A stretch of DNA of 10,692 nucleotides from an uncultured Gemmatimonadota bacterium (GCA_913009915.1 CAJVYZ010000038.1:1-10692); one strand, 5' to 3'; numbered from the stretch's first letter, positions 1-7,962 are shown. A program made the numbers and translations. Notes: generated from the letters alone by a model not told the origin.

Positions 1-55
1 GATCCGGCGCCCACCCGGTTCTCCCCTCTTTCCCACCACGACGCCCTTCCGATCT
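1..55 (+). other. Degraded Illumina universal (P5) adapter, not genomic
   Basis: These 55 bases align without gaps to the Illumina universal adapter from its fourth base to its terminal GATCT. I count 45 of 55 identities; the most recognisable part is ACGACGC-CTTCCGATCT at 38-55. Most mismatches read C where the adapter has A or T, as expected from low-quality base calls. The adapter end at 55 coincides exactly with the point where the murF reading frame begins to be recognisable. The segment is a library artefact and should be trimmed. Confidence 0.93.
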
Positions 56-1195
56 CGGCTTGGCCGACACCAGCTCGGCCGCGATAGCCTCATGATACTC
101 GGTCGCCGAGGCCCCAAGTTCCAGCATCGTGCCAACGACCCAGACCAGCCGGTGTCCCTGTCGAAGACGTTCCGCCGTGGCGATCACGGCGCGGAACGAC
201 TCCGGATTGGCATTATAGCAGTCGTCCATGATGGTCAGACCGGCCTGGCGGCGAACGTCACCGCGCCCGCCGGGGAAGCGGACATCTTCCAGCACCGCGG
301 CCGCGGCCAGCGGCTCGAGCCCCAACTCCCTGACGACCGCCCACGCCAACATGGCGTTGGCCGCCAGGTGCTTTCCCGGCCTGGGAATCCGAAAGCTCAG
401 ACCGTCGATTCGCACCACCGCGTGTCCGTCGGCGCCGAGCCCGATCGATTCGGGGACGACGTCGGTGTCGGCCAGCCCGGCTGTCACCACGCGCCCCGCC
501 AAGGCCCTAGCTCCGGTTGCCAGTGCGGTTGGCTCGGGCCCTACGACGGCGAGGGGAACGTCGCGCACCAGTTCGAGCTTTTCGCACAACGCGCCCTCCT
601 CCGATCCAAAGCCTTCCAAATGGGAGGCCCCCACATTGGTGATCACGCTGATCGTCGGGTCGATGATCTCGCGGGAGCGGGTGATCTCGCCCGGTACCGA
701 AGCACCCGCCTCGAGCACCAGAGCCTGCGCGTCTGCCGGGGTCTGCAGAATGGTGAGCGGGATGCCGATCAGGTTATTGAGATTGGCGTGGGTGGCGTGG
801 GTACGAAACCGGGTGCCGAGGACGGCCGCTACCATTTCCTTGGTGGACGTCTTGCCGTTGCTTCCGGTGATGGCCACCACCGGACCATCGATGGTGTCGC
901 GGCGGTGCCGGGCCAGTCTGCCCAAGGCCACCAGAGTATCGTCGACCGGATACAGCCGCAGACCTTCCACCGGCAGCGTGCCGTGTTGCACGACCGCCGC
1001 CGAGGCACCTGCGTCACGCGCCGTGGCCAAGTACTCGTGGCCATCGAATCTCTCACCCGTCAGCGCCACAAACAGCGCGTCGGGGCCGAGGGTTCGAGTA
1101 TCGGTCGAGATCTCGGAGAACGGCCTGGCCTGTTCCGCCAGGGGCTCGATACCGAGGGCGGCACACACGAACGACTCGGACCAGGGCCCGGTCAC
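56..1195 (-). CDS. murF: MurF, UDP-MurNAc-tripeptide--D-Ala-D-Ala ligase (C-terminus missing)
   Basis: Cytoplasmic ATP-dependent ligase that adds D-Ala-D-Ala to UDP-MurNAc-tripeptide, the last soluble step of peptidoglycan precursor synthesis. I translated 380 uninterrupted codons. The N-terminal domain has STDTR at 30-34 and ALFVALTGERFDGHEY at 40-55. The P-loop TGSNGKTSTKEM has its lysine at 115, followed by the Asn-rich NLNNLIGIPLT segment. DDCYNANPES at 324-333 and VVGTMLELG are Mur-ligase/MurF signatures. The GTG start at 1195 overlaps the murE TGA (GTGA), so translation is probably coupled. The frame stays open up to base 56 and then meets adapter sequence. MurF proteins are usually about 450-470 residues, so some 70-90 residues of the C-terminal domain are missing because the contig ends, not because the gene is mutated. 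Confidence 0.96.
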
Positions 1196-2646
1196 GGTCC
1201 GACCAACTCCCGGACGATGGCCGCCTCATCGAACGCCACTCGTTCCGTGCCGATGATCTGATACGTCTCGTGTCCCTTGCCGGCCAACACCACAGTGTCG
1301 TCGCTCGCGGCCGCAGATATGGCGGCGGCGATCGCCTCTCGGCGATCGACGATCCTGAGATGGTCTGCCCCTCCCATGCCCCTCTCGACATCATCGAGAA
1401 TGGCCTCGGCGTCTTCGGTACGAGGGTTGTCCGACGTCAGCACCGGAAGGTCGGCCAATTCCGTCACTATCCGGCCCATGATCGGCCGTTTCCCCCGGTC
1501 GCGATCGCCGCCACAGCCGAACACCACTATCAACCGACCCGCCACCAATGGCCGGAGTGCCTGCAACACGCGCTCCAGTGCGTCGGGGGTATGGGCGTAG
1601 TCGCGCAGCACGGGACACGGGCGATCGCTGATGCGCTCCATCCTGCCCGGGACCTGGGGTGCGGAAGCCAGACGCCGCACCACCGTGTCGAGGTCCTCAC
1701 CCAGAGCCAGGGCACCGGCGGAGGCCGCCAAGGCGTTGTGCACGTTGAACCCGCCCATCAGCGGGAGATGCACCATCCGGGTCCCGTAGGTTCCGGACAA
1801 CTCGAAGTTGCCGCCGGTGGCCTCCAACAGGATGTGCGACGCCCGCACGTCCGCATCAGCGTGCTCGCCGAACGACACCGTCCGCGGGCCACGCACCTCA
1901 CCCCACGCCGGGTCGTCGCGGTTCACCACGGCGACGCCGTCCAGCTCCAGATACTGGGCCAAGCGCAGCTTGGCGTCCCGGTAGGCTTCCATGGTGCCGT
2001 GATAATCGAGGTGATCGCGGCTGAGATTGGTGAACAGCGCCTCGGCAAACTGGAGACCGTCCAGACGGCCCTGGTCGAGGCTGTGGGACGACGTCTCCAT
2101 CACCACCTGGCTAACCCCACTTCTGGCCAGGGATGCGAGTGTTGCCTGGAGATCGACGGGTCCCGGCGTGGTCAGCACACCGGCGGTGGATGCCACCGAC
2201 CGGCCGCTCCCGTCGAGTGCGCCCAGGGTACCGATACTCCCGACCGCTCCCTGCGCGTTGAGCAAGTGCCGCAGCAACATGGTGGTGGTGGTCTTCCCGT
2301 TGGTGCCGGTAACTCCAATCAAGGCGAGCCCGGCGGCCGGCCGGCCATACCACAACTCAGCCACCACCTGCGCGGCACGCCGGGCGTCGCCGACGATCGC
2401 CTCGGGCACCGCACCGCCGGCCTCCGGCCGCTCTCCGATGACCGCCGTAGCGCCCTGACCGATGGCGTGCTGGACGAATTCGTGGCCGTCGGTAACGCTA
2501 CCAGGCAACGCCAGGAACAGGTCGCCGGACGATACCGCGCGACTGTCCGTGGCGAGCCCGCCCACCAACGGAGAGCCACCGCTGCAGGACACCAGGAGCC
2601 CGGCCCGCTCGAGAGCGGTGATCAGGGCATCCCAGGCGGGAGTCAC
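1192..2646 (-). CDS. murE: MurE, UDP-MurNAc-L-Ala-D-Glu--meso-diaminopimelate ligase
   Basis: Cytoplasmic Mur ligase that adds the third stem-peptide residue. With the chosen GTG start at 2646 it has 484 residues. Visible motifs are the N-terminal LATDSRAVSSGDLFLAL, the ATP loop TGTNGKTTTT at 113-122, TTPGPVDLQ, METSSHSLDQGRLDGLQF (UDP-MurNAc dipeptide site), NRDDPAW, VPGRMERI, DYAHTPDALERVL, SDNPRTEDAEAI with DNPR at 406-409, and AGKGHE at 455-460. In this family DNPR marks meso-diaminopimelate rather than lysine specificity. The start lies 13 bp after the ftsI stop with a GCGGAA stretch just upstream. An upstream in-frame GTG at 2709 or TTG at 2658 would add 21 or 4 residues and the former would overlap ftsI. 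The end overlaps the murF start. Confidence 0.97.
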   Translation of the reverse strand: MTPAWDALITALERAGLLVSCSGGSPLVGGLATDSRAVSSGDLFLALPGSVTDGHEFVQHAIGQGATAVIGERPEAGGAVPEAIVGDARRAAQVVAELWYGRPAAGLALIGVTGTNGKTTTTMLLRHLLNAQGAVGSIGTLGALDGSGRSVASTAGVLTTPGPVDLQATLASLARSGVSQVVMETSSHSLDQGRLDGLQFAEALFTNLSRDHLDYHGTMEAYRDAKLRLAQYLELDGVAVVNRDDPAWGEVRGPRTVSFGEHADADVRASHILLEATGGNFELSGTYGTRMVHLPLMGGFNVHNALAASAGALALGEDLDTVVRRLASAPQVPGRMERISDRPCPVLRDYAHTPDALERVLQALRPLVAGRLIVVFGCGGDRDRGKRPIMGRIVTELADLPVLTSDNPRTEDAEAILDDVERGMGGADHLRIVDRREAIAAAISAAASDDTVVLAGKGHETYQIIGTERVAFDEAAIVRELVGP

Positions 2647-2659
2647 GCTTCCGCCCAAA

Positions 2660-4639
2660 CTAATTGGTCCATATGATGACCTTCCCGCCCCGGGTAAGGG
2701 TCTGCCCACCGGCTGGGGCCGCTTGTACGATCCGGTCGCCGGTTCCCTTGAGGGACACCCGGAATCCGAGCCGGTGCAATTGCAACACGGCCTGCCGCAC
2801 CGTCAGTCCCATCACCTGGGGAATTTCGACGCCCGGTTCGGCAGATTCCTCGCTGGCGACCGGGGGCCAACTTCTCACCACCGTGGCCACTGATTCGTCC
2901 GCCGGGTCTGGCGTCGGGCTCACCGACCCGGTACCCAGCGAAACCGACGGTTCGACGAACCGCGATCGATCGATGGCGATTCTCCTGGCGGCAAGCGCCT
3001 CGTTGAGCATGGTGCGCACGACCGGGGCGGCCACCGACCCGCCGAAATACTGGTGACGCGACCGGTCGACCTTGACGATGATGACCAGCTGAGGATCGTC
3101 CGCCGGGAACAAGGCGGCAAACGAGGCCCGGTGCGCGTTGATGTACCTGCCTCCCTCAATGATCCTGGTGGTGCCGGTCTTGCCCATCAATGGGTAGTTG
3201 GCCAACTGGCCCCGACCGCCGGTCCCACCCTCTCCCACCGCGCCGCGGAGATACTCCCGCAAGTCGGCGGCGATGCCGGACGACACGGCCCGGCGAACCG
3301 GTTCCGGTCGGTGCCGGTACACCGTCTCTCCGTCGGGTGAGCGGATTTCGAGCACCAGGGTGGGCGTGAGCAGGACGCCGTCGTTGGCGATGACACCGTA
3401 GGCCGCGGCCAGTTGGAGGGGCGTCACATCGAACTCATAACCCATGGCGATGCTCGCTCGGCTAATCCGAGGTTGCCACTGATCGGGCTGTCGCAGCGTC
3501 CCCCGCGACTCCGACGGAAACCCGATCCCAGTGAGACTCCCGAAACCGAACGCGCGGAGCATGTCGAACTGCTCTGCCGGGCTCAACCGCTGGGCCAACT
3601 TGGCCATGACGATGTTGCTGCTGACTTGCACCGCTTCCGCCAGATTGAGGAAGCCGGGCTCCTTGTGCTCGTCGACGATGGTGCGCCAGTGGCTCGCCCG
3701 GCTGGGTTCATCGACCAGCGGCATGCGCCAGCGACCGTTTTCACCGCTTTCCCGGACCGAGGAATCCACCCGTTGGTACGCCAGCAACGCAGCCGCCGTG
3801 AACAGTTTGGCGGTCGACCCCGGCTCGAACGTGGTGGTGATGGCGGAAGGAGACGCGGTAGTCCCCCCTGCTGTTCGAGATGCCACCGCCAGGAGTTCGC
3901 CGGTCGCCGGATCGAGGAACACGACGTCCCCGCCCTCGGCCTCCATCCGGTCGATGACGGAGACGAGTCCCCGCTCGGCAATGTCTTGCAGTTCTGCGTC
4001 GAGAGTCAGATAGACATCATGCCCGGGAACGGGATCGTCTACCCGGCGCCCGGGAGAGGAGTAGCGCCGCCCACGTGAGTCGCGCAGGAGAACCGCCTCG
4101 CCCGCAACGCCGGCGAGGAGCGAGTCGAGCGACAACTCCAGGCCGCCCAGGGCACGCCCGTCGGCGTCGAGCCGCCCGATGATGGCACGTGCCAGATCTT
4201 CCGAAGGATGGAACCGCAGCAGTTCCGGCTCGGGATGCACCCCGCGAAGCCCGCGCAACGGCTCGATGTCGGACGCGGTATAGGGACCCCGGTAGTAGAC
4301 CCAGTCACGCCCTGACCGCAGATCCCGTCGGACTCTTGCCACGGACAGCCCCAACCGCCGGGCCAGTATGCGGGAGGCGCTGTCGACATTGTGCAATTCG
4401 TTCGGCGCCACCCCCAGGTGGTAGTACTCGTGGGTAATGGCCAGCGGTTCGCCGCGGCGATCGAAGATGGTGCCCCGGCGGGCCGGGAGTGGTTGGCGGA
4501 CCAGCAGTTGGGCTCGCGCCTTCTCCGTCCACCGCCGACCCTCGACCAACTGGATCTGGGCCGCTCGGGCCAGGACACCGAGCAGCACCAGCCCAAAGAT
4601 GCCTTCCAACACTAGAATGCGGTTCGCGGGCTTGGCCAT
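2660..4639 (-). CDS. ftsI: FtsI/PBP-family transpeptidase with C-terminal PASTA domain
   Basis: Class B penicillin-binding protein of 659 residues, the septal D,D-transpeptidase that cross-links peptidoglycan at the division site. One N-terminal membrane helix (about 8-27) anchors it, with the catalytic part outside the membrane. The pedestal/dimerisation domain begins at RRGTIFDRRGEPLA (54-67). Active-site motifs are complete: STAK with nucleophile Ser275, SSN at 340-342 and KTGT at 487-490. A Pro/Ser-rich linker (about 563-602) leads to a single PASTA domain (about 603-659). Homologues with PASTA repeats are called FtsI, PBP2x or SpoVD; the position between ftsL and murE favours the division enzyme. 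An AAGGTGA ribosome binding site precedes the ATG, and the start shares one base with the ftsL stop (TGATG). Confidence 0.96.
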   Translation of the reverse strand: MAKPANRILVLEGIFGLVLLGVLARAAQIQLVEGRRWTEKARAQLLVRQPLPARRGTIFDRRGEPLAITHEYYHLGVAPNELHNVDSASRILARRLGLSVARVRRDLRSGRDWVYYRGPYTASDIEPLRGLRGVHPEPELLRFHPSEDLARAIIGRLDADGRALGGLELSLDSLLAGVAGEAVLLRDSRGRRYSSPGRRVDDPVPGHDVYLTLDAELQDIAERGLVSVIDRMEAEGGDVVFLDPATGELLAVASRTAGGTTASPSAITTTFEPGSTAKLFTAAALLAYQRVDSSVRESGENGRWRMPLVDEPSRASHWRTIVDEHKEPGFLNLAEAVQVSSNIVMAKLAQRLSPAEQFDMLRAFGFGSLTGIGFPSESRGTLRQPDQWQPRISRASIAMGYEFDVTPLQLAAAYGVIANDGVLLTPTLVLEIRSPDGETVYRHRPEPVRRAVSSGIAADLREYLRGAVGEGGTGGRGQLANYPLMGKTGTTRIIEGGRYINAHRASFAALFPADDPQLVIIVKVDRSRHQYFGGSVAAPVVRTMLNEALAARRIAIDRSRFVEPSVSLGTGSVSPTPDPADESVATVVRSWPPVASEESAEPGVEIPQVMGLTVRQAVLQLHRLGFRVSLKGTGDRIVQAAPAGGQTLTRGGKVIIWTN

Positions 4640-4932
4640 CAGCGGTCACCTTCGGCCGGTGGCTGCCTGAAGAGCACGTATTCCGTGTCACTCGGGCGGT
4701 GAAGTCCCAGACGGCGCTCGGCCTCGGGGACGAGCACTTCACGACTCGACGCCAAGCGGATGCGGCGAATCAGTTCCGCTCGCTCGGCCTCCAGCGTCAG
4801 GCGCTGCTGACGGAATTCGGCTAGGCGACGGGCAGTCCGGTAGCTGGCCGTGTCACGGGCGATCACGATGCCTGCGATCGCCAGGAACAGCGCCAACCAC
4901 AATGCCAGCCAGTGTCGCCCTTTAGGTTTCAT
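4639..4932 (-). CDS. ftsL: FtsL-like divisome protein
   Basis: Small bitopic protein of 97 residues. A short basic N-terminus (MKPKGRH) is followed by a membrane helix at about 8-26 and then a charged Leu/Arg/Glu-rich stretch at about 30-65 that looks like a coiled coil (RRLAEFRQQRLTLEAERAEL). The C-terminus is proline-rich. This architecture and the place between rsmH and ftsI are those of FtsL, which with FtsB and FtsQ recruits and activates the septal synthase. Sequence conservation in the family is low, so the call rests mainly on architecture and synteny. The ATG is preceded by AGGTGAG at good spacing and overlaps the end of rsmH by 11 bp; the stop overlaps the ftsI start. Confidence 0.8.
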   Translation of the reverse strand: MKPKGRHWLALWLALFLAIAGIVIARDTASYRTARRLAEFRQQRLTLEAERAELIRRIRLASSREVLVPEAERRLGLHRPSDTEYVLFRQPPAEGDR

Positions 4933-5881
4933 GCTCGCTCACCTGGAAGATCCTGAGCTTGGCGCTCCGGGCCCGCGGGTTGGCCTCCACTTCGGGGCCG
5001 GCGGGCACGATCGGTTTCCGGGACGTCAGCCGCCCCAAGGGCCGGCCTCGGCAGGTGCATAGGGGTTGATGAGGGGGACACACGCATGCCCGGGCCCACT
5101 CCCGAAAGGCGTGCTTGACCACCCGGTCTTCCCCCGAATGATAACTGATCACGGCCAGACACCCACCCACCAGCGCGTCCCGCAACTCCGGGAGCGCTCG
5201 TGACAAGCCCGCCAGTTCGTCGTTGACGGCGATGCGGATGCCCTGGAAGATTCGGGCGAAGTCTCCCGGGCCCGAACGCGGGCCGAGGACGGCCCGAATG
5301 GCATTGACGAGATCGTCACTGGTGGCAAACGGCTGCCGGGTCCTGCGGCGGTCGATCTCGCGAGCCAGCCGTCTGGCGCGGCGTTCGTCAGCGTACTCGG
5401 CCAACACTTGCTCGAGCTCGCCGAGCGGCCACTCGTTGAGCAGTTCGGCGGCAGTCACTCCCTCGGTGCCCATGCGCATGTCCAGGACTGCACCGGGCCG
5501 GAAAGTGAAGCCGCGGGCCTCTTCGTCGAGTTGGCGGGAAGACACTCCCAGGTCCAGCAGGATGAAATCGGGGCCGAAGGCCCGAATGGCGTCGAGCGCC
5601 TGTGGGTCGCTGTAGACCGTGGTCAGGAGGGTGGCTCCTGGGCCTAGGCGGGCTCTGGCAATGGCGATGGCAGCCGGGTCGCGGTCGATGCCGAGGATCT
5701 GCGTCCCCGGGCGCAACGCGAGGGCCACGGAGTGCCCCCCGTCGCCCACGGTACAATCCACCACGCGGGTGGCGCCTTCTGCTGCCCGAAGCACCTCGTC
5801 GAGGAGCACGGGTTCATGGTATGCGGTCAGATCGACGACTCCGCGGCGGAACCGAGGGTTAAATACGAGGACACCCCGCAC
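4922..5881 (-). CDS. rsmH: RsmH (MraW), 16S rRNA (cytosine(1402)-N(4))-methyltransferase
   Basis: SAM-dependent enzyme that N4-methylates C1402 in the decoding centre of 16S rRNA; commonly the first or second gene of dcw clusters. Motifs (319-residue numbering): YHEPVLLDEVL at 21-31, SAM-binding VDCTVGDGGHS at 41-51, GIDRDP at 64-69, LLDLGVSSRQLD at 108-119, GFTFRPGAVLDMRM at 124-137, FQGIRIAVNDEL, YHSGEDRVVK at 247-256, a CVCPPHQPLCTC cysteine cluster and NPRARSAKLR near the end. The start is uncertain. The only conventional in-frame start is GTG at 5881, which lies inside the tRNA-Asp hairpin stem and gives an unusual 17-residue extension. A CTG at 5830, eight bases after GGAG, would give the family-typical beginning (M)TAYHEPV and 302 residues. 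The 3' end overlaps ftsL. Confidence 0.97.
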   Translation of the reverse strand: MRGVLVFNPRFRRGVVDLTAYHEPVLLDEVLRAAEGATRVVDCTVGDGGHSVALALRPGTQILGIDRDPAAIAIARARLGPGATLLTTVYSDPQALDAIRAFGPDFILLDLGVSSRQLDEEARGFTFRPGAVLDMRMGTEGVTAAELLNEWPLGELEQVLAEYADERRARRLAREIDRRRTRQPFATSDDLVNAIRAVLGPRSGPGDFARIFQGIRIAVNDELAGLSRALPELRDALVGGCLAVISYHSGEDRVVKHAFREWARACVCPPHQPLCTCRGRPLGRLTSRKPIVPAGPEVEANPRARSAKLRIFQVSEHET

Positions 5882-5899
5882 GGCATCCGCGCGGGGTGT
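5860..5899 (-). terminator. Hairpin after tRNA-Asp, probable weak terminator or attenuator
   Basis: Bases 5871-5882 and 5888-5899 form a 12-bp inverted repeat around a 5-base loop. Position 5880/5890 is an A-C mismatch when read on the plus strand but a U-G wobble in minus-strand RNA, which fits a hairpin made by minus-strand transcription. It starts 14 bases after the 3' end of tRNA-Asp. The following bases read CCTCGTATTT, a poor U-tract, so termination may be partial and allow read-through into rsmH. Confidence 0.5.
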
Positions 5900-5913
5900 T
5901 TGGGTCCTGGGAA

Positions 5914-5988
5914 CGGGGCTGACGGGACTCGAACCCGCGACCTCCGCAGTGACAGTGCGGCACTCTAACCAAGCTGAGCTACAGCCCC
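5914..5988 (-). tRNA. tRNA-Asp(GTC)
   Basis: A complete 75-nt cloverleaf. The acceptor stem GGGGCTG pairs with CAGCCCC, the D-stem is GCTC/GAGT, the anticodon stem CCGCA/TGCGG encloses CTGTCAC with anticodon GTC, and the T-arm is GCGGG-TTCGAGT-CCCGT. The discriminator base is G, as expected for tRNA-Asp. CCA is not encoded (TTC follows), so it must be added by a nucleotidyltransferase. It sits directly upstream of the dcw cluster in the same orientation, with a possible promoter in front and a hairpin behind. Confidence 0.98.
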
Positions 5989-6005
5989 CTGGCTGAAAGC
6001 ATCAC

Positions 6006-6011
6006 AATATA
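6006..6011 (-). promoter_or_regulatory. Possible -10 box for tRNA-Asp
   Basis: On the minus strand these bases read TATATT (five of six match TATAAT). Transcription from here would start about 11 bases before the mature tRNA-Asp 5' end, a suitable short leader. No good -35 box is visible at 16-18 bp spacing. The gap between the upstream TPR gene and the tRNA is only 53 bp, so read-through from that gene is an alternative. Confidence 0.38.
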
Positions 6012-6041
6012 GACGGGGCACTGGTGTGGAGGAACCCCCGC

Positions 6042-7781
6042 CTAGCGGCCCGATCCCGTGCCGGCACCGTCGCAGTAGGCGCCGAGCATGGACTCGACCC
6101 GAGGCTGGTACTGGTCGACGTAGCCGAGGAACGTGTCCACCTGATCCGGGTTGGTCTCGCGCCCGGCGGCCAACGCGCCGGCGGATTCCTTCAGCAACTG
6201 ATCCATCTGCCTTGCCAGTTCGCAGGACTTGGTGGCTTCCGCTTCTTCGTCGAGCGCCGGCACCATCAGGAAGGTAGACAACCCGAGAATGTAGCTGGCG
6301 GTTCGGGTAATGGCCGGTTGGTCGTCCGCGGCCAACTCGATGGCCTTGCGGGATCCTTCGGCCGCCCCTTCGAGATCCCTCGGTTTCTGCAACAGCGGCA
6401 GCGCGCCGGTGATCAGGATGGTGGCGCCGTTCAACCGTACGGCCTCGTCGCCTTGGGCGGCGGCGAAATCAACGAAGGTGATGGCGTCGATGATACGCCG
6501 GTCATCGGCGAGGGCTTTGGCCGTCTTGAGGAACGCCATGACCGCGGTGGGGTCGAGTTGGTGCAGCCTCGTCGTGACCACGATGGCACTGTCGAGCGCG
6601 CCCGCCGATGCGTAGGCGCTGGCCAGCTGTTCGAGTAGCGTCACATTCGTCGGGAAGCGCCCGGAACCGATCTGAGCGAAGCGGAGCAACTGCACGGTAT
6701 CTTCGGCGGCTTCGGCGAACACCATCACCTTGAGAAAGTAGGTGGAGTCAACCGCCAGAGTGTCGATTTCGTACAACATGGCCAAGGCGGCCAAAGCTTC
6801 AGGCATCTGGCCGGCCACGGCATGGGCGTTGGCCTTCAGGTCATAGAAATCGGGATTGAAGGGGTCGCGCGCGATACCGGCGTCGGCGATCGCCACGGCG
6901 GCTTCGGGGCGGCCATACTGGTTGAACAGCTTGATGGCGTTTTGCCGGAGAGCCTCGTTTGTCGGAGCAATCAACAACATGGACTGGAACGACTCGATCA
7001 CCATGGCCGTGTCACCCAGGGCCTCGTACTCCTCGGCCAACATGGTGTAGGCCGGAAGGCTCAGCGGGTCGCCTTCCACCGCGCGGCGCAGGTGGGAGAT
7101 GACTGAATCGGCCGGCTGGCCGGAGGCCTTGGCCATTTGCGCCAGACACACTTCTGCCAGCCCCTGATTGGGTACCCGCTTGAGCGCCTTGTCGGCCGCT
7201 TTCGCGGCGTCGCGCTGCTTGTCGGGCGTACGGGCGAGCTCGGTGCACTGCTTGGCGTCCTTGTAGGCCTTGATCGGGTCTTTGAAATCGTCGGCCAGAT
7301 CCTTGGCAAAGTCTTCCAGCGTTTCGCCGGCAGACTGGGTCCGGGAAACGACGTAGCCCGCGTCGTCGCTCACTCCGGCAAACCGAGTAGTCACCGAGAA
7401 GCGACCGTCCTGCTCGCGCTTCATGGCGCTGAGCACGATGGTCCGCGCGTTCAACTGCTTGGCGAACAACAAGGAGACGTTGTTGTCGAGGATGGCGTCT
7501 TGCGGGTAACCCCACTGCACCAGGGCCTCGTTCATTTGCTCCCGAGAAATGATCTGGAAGTCGCTCCCCGCGGCCCGGCTCATCCGCTCGCGCAGATCGG
7601 CGCCCAAGGCTACCGCCGCCGCCGAATCGGCCGAGGCGAACACGTACGGCGTGGCCACCATCATCCTGGGCGCTGCCCGAACTATGCCGCTGCGGCCGCC
7701 ACCGGAAGGGATTTGGCTCGCAACCGGCGCCGCGAGGACGACGCCAAGTGCCAAGACCATCATTATGGGATTCAAGCGCAT
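6042..7781 (-). CDS. Secreted TPR-repeat protein with TolB/CsgG-like N-terminal domain
   Basis: A 579-residue exported protein of unknown function. The chosen ATG at 7781 follows GGAGG at 8-base spacing and starts directly with a signal peptide (MRLNPIMMVLALGVVLAAP, probable cleavage near PVASQ). An upstream in-frame start at 7844 would add 21 residues ahead of the signal peptide and is less likely. No lipobox is seen, so it is probably periplasmic or surface-exposed rather than a lipoprotein. Residues about 35-165 follow an alternating pattern (MMVATPYVF, FQIISREQMNEAL, LNARTIVLSAMKREQDGRF) reminiscent of the domain in TolB-N, CsgG or FlgO-like proteins. The rest, about 180-560, is helical TPR-like repeats (for example SLPAYTMLAEEYEALGDTAM). 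TPRs suggest protein binding; no catalytic motif is seen. It lies between two tRNA genes and may share their transcript. Confidence 0.9.
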   Translation of the reverse strand: MRLNPIMMVLALGVVLAAPVASQIPSGGGRSGIVRAAPRMMVATPYVFASADSAAAVALGADLRERMSRAAGSDFQIISREQMNEALVQWGYPQDAILDNNVSLLFAKQLNARTIVLSAMKREQDGRFSVTTRFAGVSDDAGYVVSRTQSAGETLEDFAKDLADDFKDPIKAYKDAKQCTELARTPDKQRDAAKAADKALKRVPNQGLAEVCLAQMAKASGQPADSVISHLRRAVEGDPLSLPAYTMLAEEYEALGDTAMVIESFQSMLLIAPTNEALRQNAIKLFNQYGRPEAAVAIADAGIARDPFNPDFYDLKANAHAVAGQMPEALAALAMLYEIDTLAVDSTYFLKVMVFAEAAEDTVQLLRFAQIGSGRFPTNVTLLEQLASAYASAGALDSAIVVTTRLHQLDPTAVMAFLKTAKALADDRRIIDAITFVDFAAAQGDEAVRLNGATILITGALPLLQKPRDLEGAAEGSRKAIELAADDQPAITRTASYILGLSTFLMVPALDEEAEATKSCELARQMDQLLKESAGALAAGRETNPDQVDTFLGYVDQYQPRVESMLGAYCDGAGTGSGR

Positions 7782-7887
7782 TCCATCAGCCTCCAACGGA
7801 CCCGCTGTACCTCCGGGCGCGCCTGCCCTCGGGGAGCGATTCACGAGTTCACGACCTCAATAAGTACGGCCTGCCGAGTCAACCAAA

Positions 7888-7962
7888 TGGGCGAAGAGGG
7901 ATTCGAACCCCCGACATCCTGCTTGTAAGGCAGGCGCTCTGAACCAACTGAGCTATTCGCCC
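7888..7962 (-). tRNA. tRNA-Val(TAC)
   Basis: A complete 75-nt cloverleaf. Acceptor GGGCGAA pairs with TTCGCCC, the D-stem is GCTC/GAGC, the anticodon stem CCTGC/GCAGG encloses CTTACAA with anticodon TAC, and the T-arm is GGGGG-TTCGAAT-CCCTC. The discriminator is A, as usual for tRNA-Val. CCA is not encoded. It starts 47 bp after the small membrane-protein gene with no separate promoter that I can defend, so it may be processed from a longer transcript. Confidence 0.98.

Noticed and set aside
92..1261. 389-codon open frame on the plus strand, opposite murF
   Set aside because: It is antisense to a complete set of MurF motifs and its translation is Arg/Gly/His-rich and low in complexity, as expected from GC-rich third positions of the minus-strand gene.
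1270..2676. 468-codon open frame on the plus strand covering nearly all of murE
   Set aside because: It mirrors MurE codons and has no recognisable domain. Long antisense frames are common in high-GC genes.
5871..5899. Inverted repeat considered as an operator or mobile-element end
   Set aside because: A 5-base loop, a wobble pair specific to minus-strand RNA and the position just behind tRNA-Asp fit an RNA hairpin better; no partner repeat or integrase is present.
5732..5996. Plus-strand frames across tRNA-Asp with peptides such as ADGTRTRDLRS
   Set aside because: These residues are the antisense translation of a conserved tRNA, a frequent false protein, not a gene.
7840..7888. TTGACT downstream of tRNA-Val as a promoter for the secreted TPR gene
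   Set aside because: No acceptable -10 box lies 15-19 bp further on, so I do not call it.
7137..7928. 263-codon plus-strand open frame opposite the secreted TPR gene
   Set aside because: It runs through tRNA-Val and the signal-peptide region of a well-supported minus-strand gene and shows no domain of its own.
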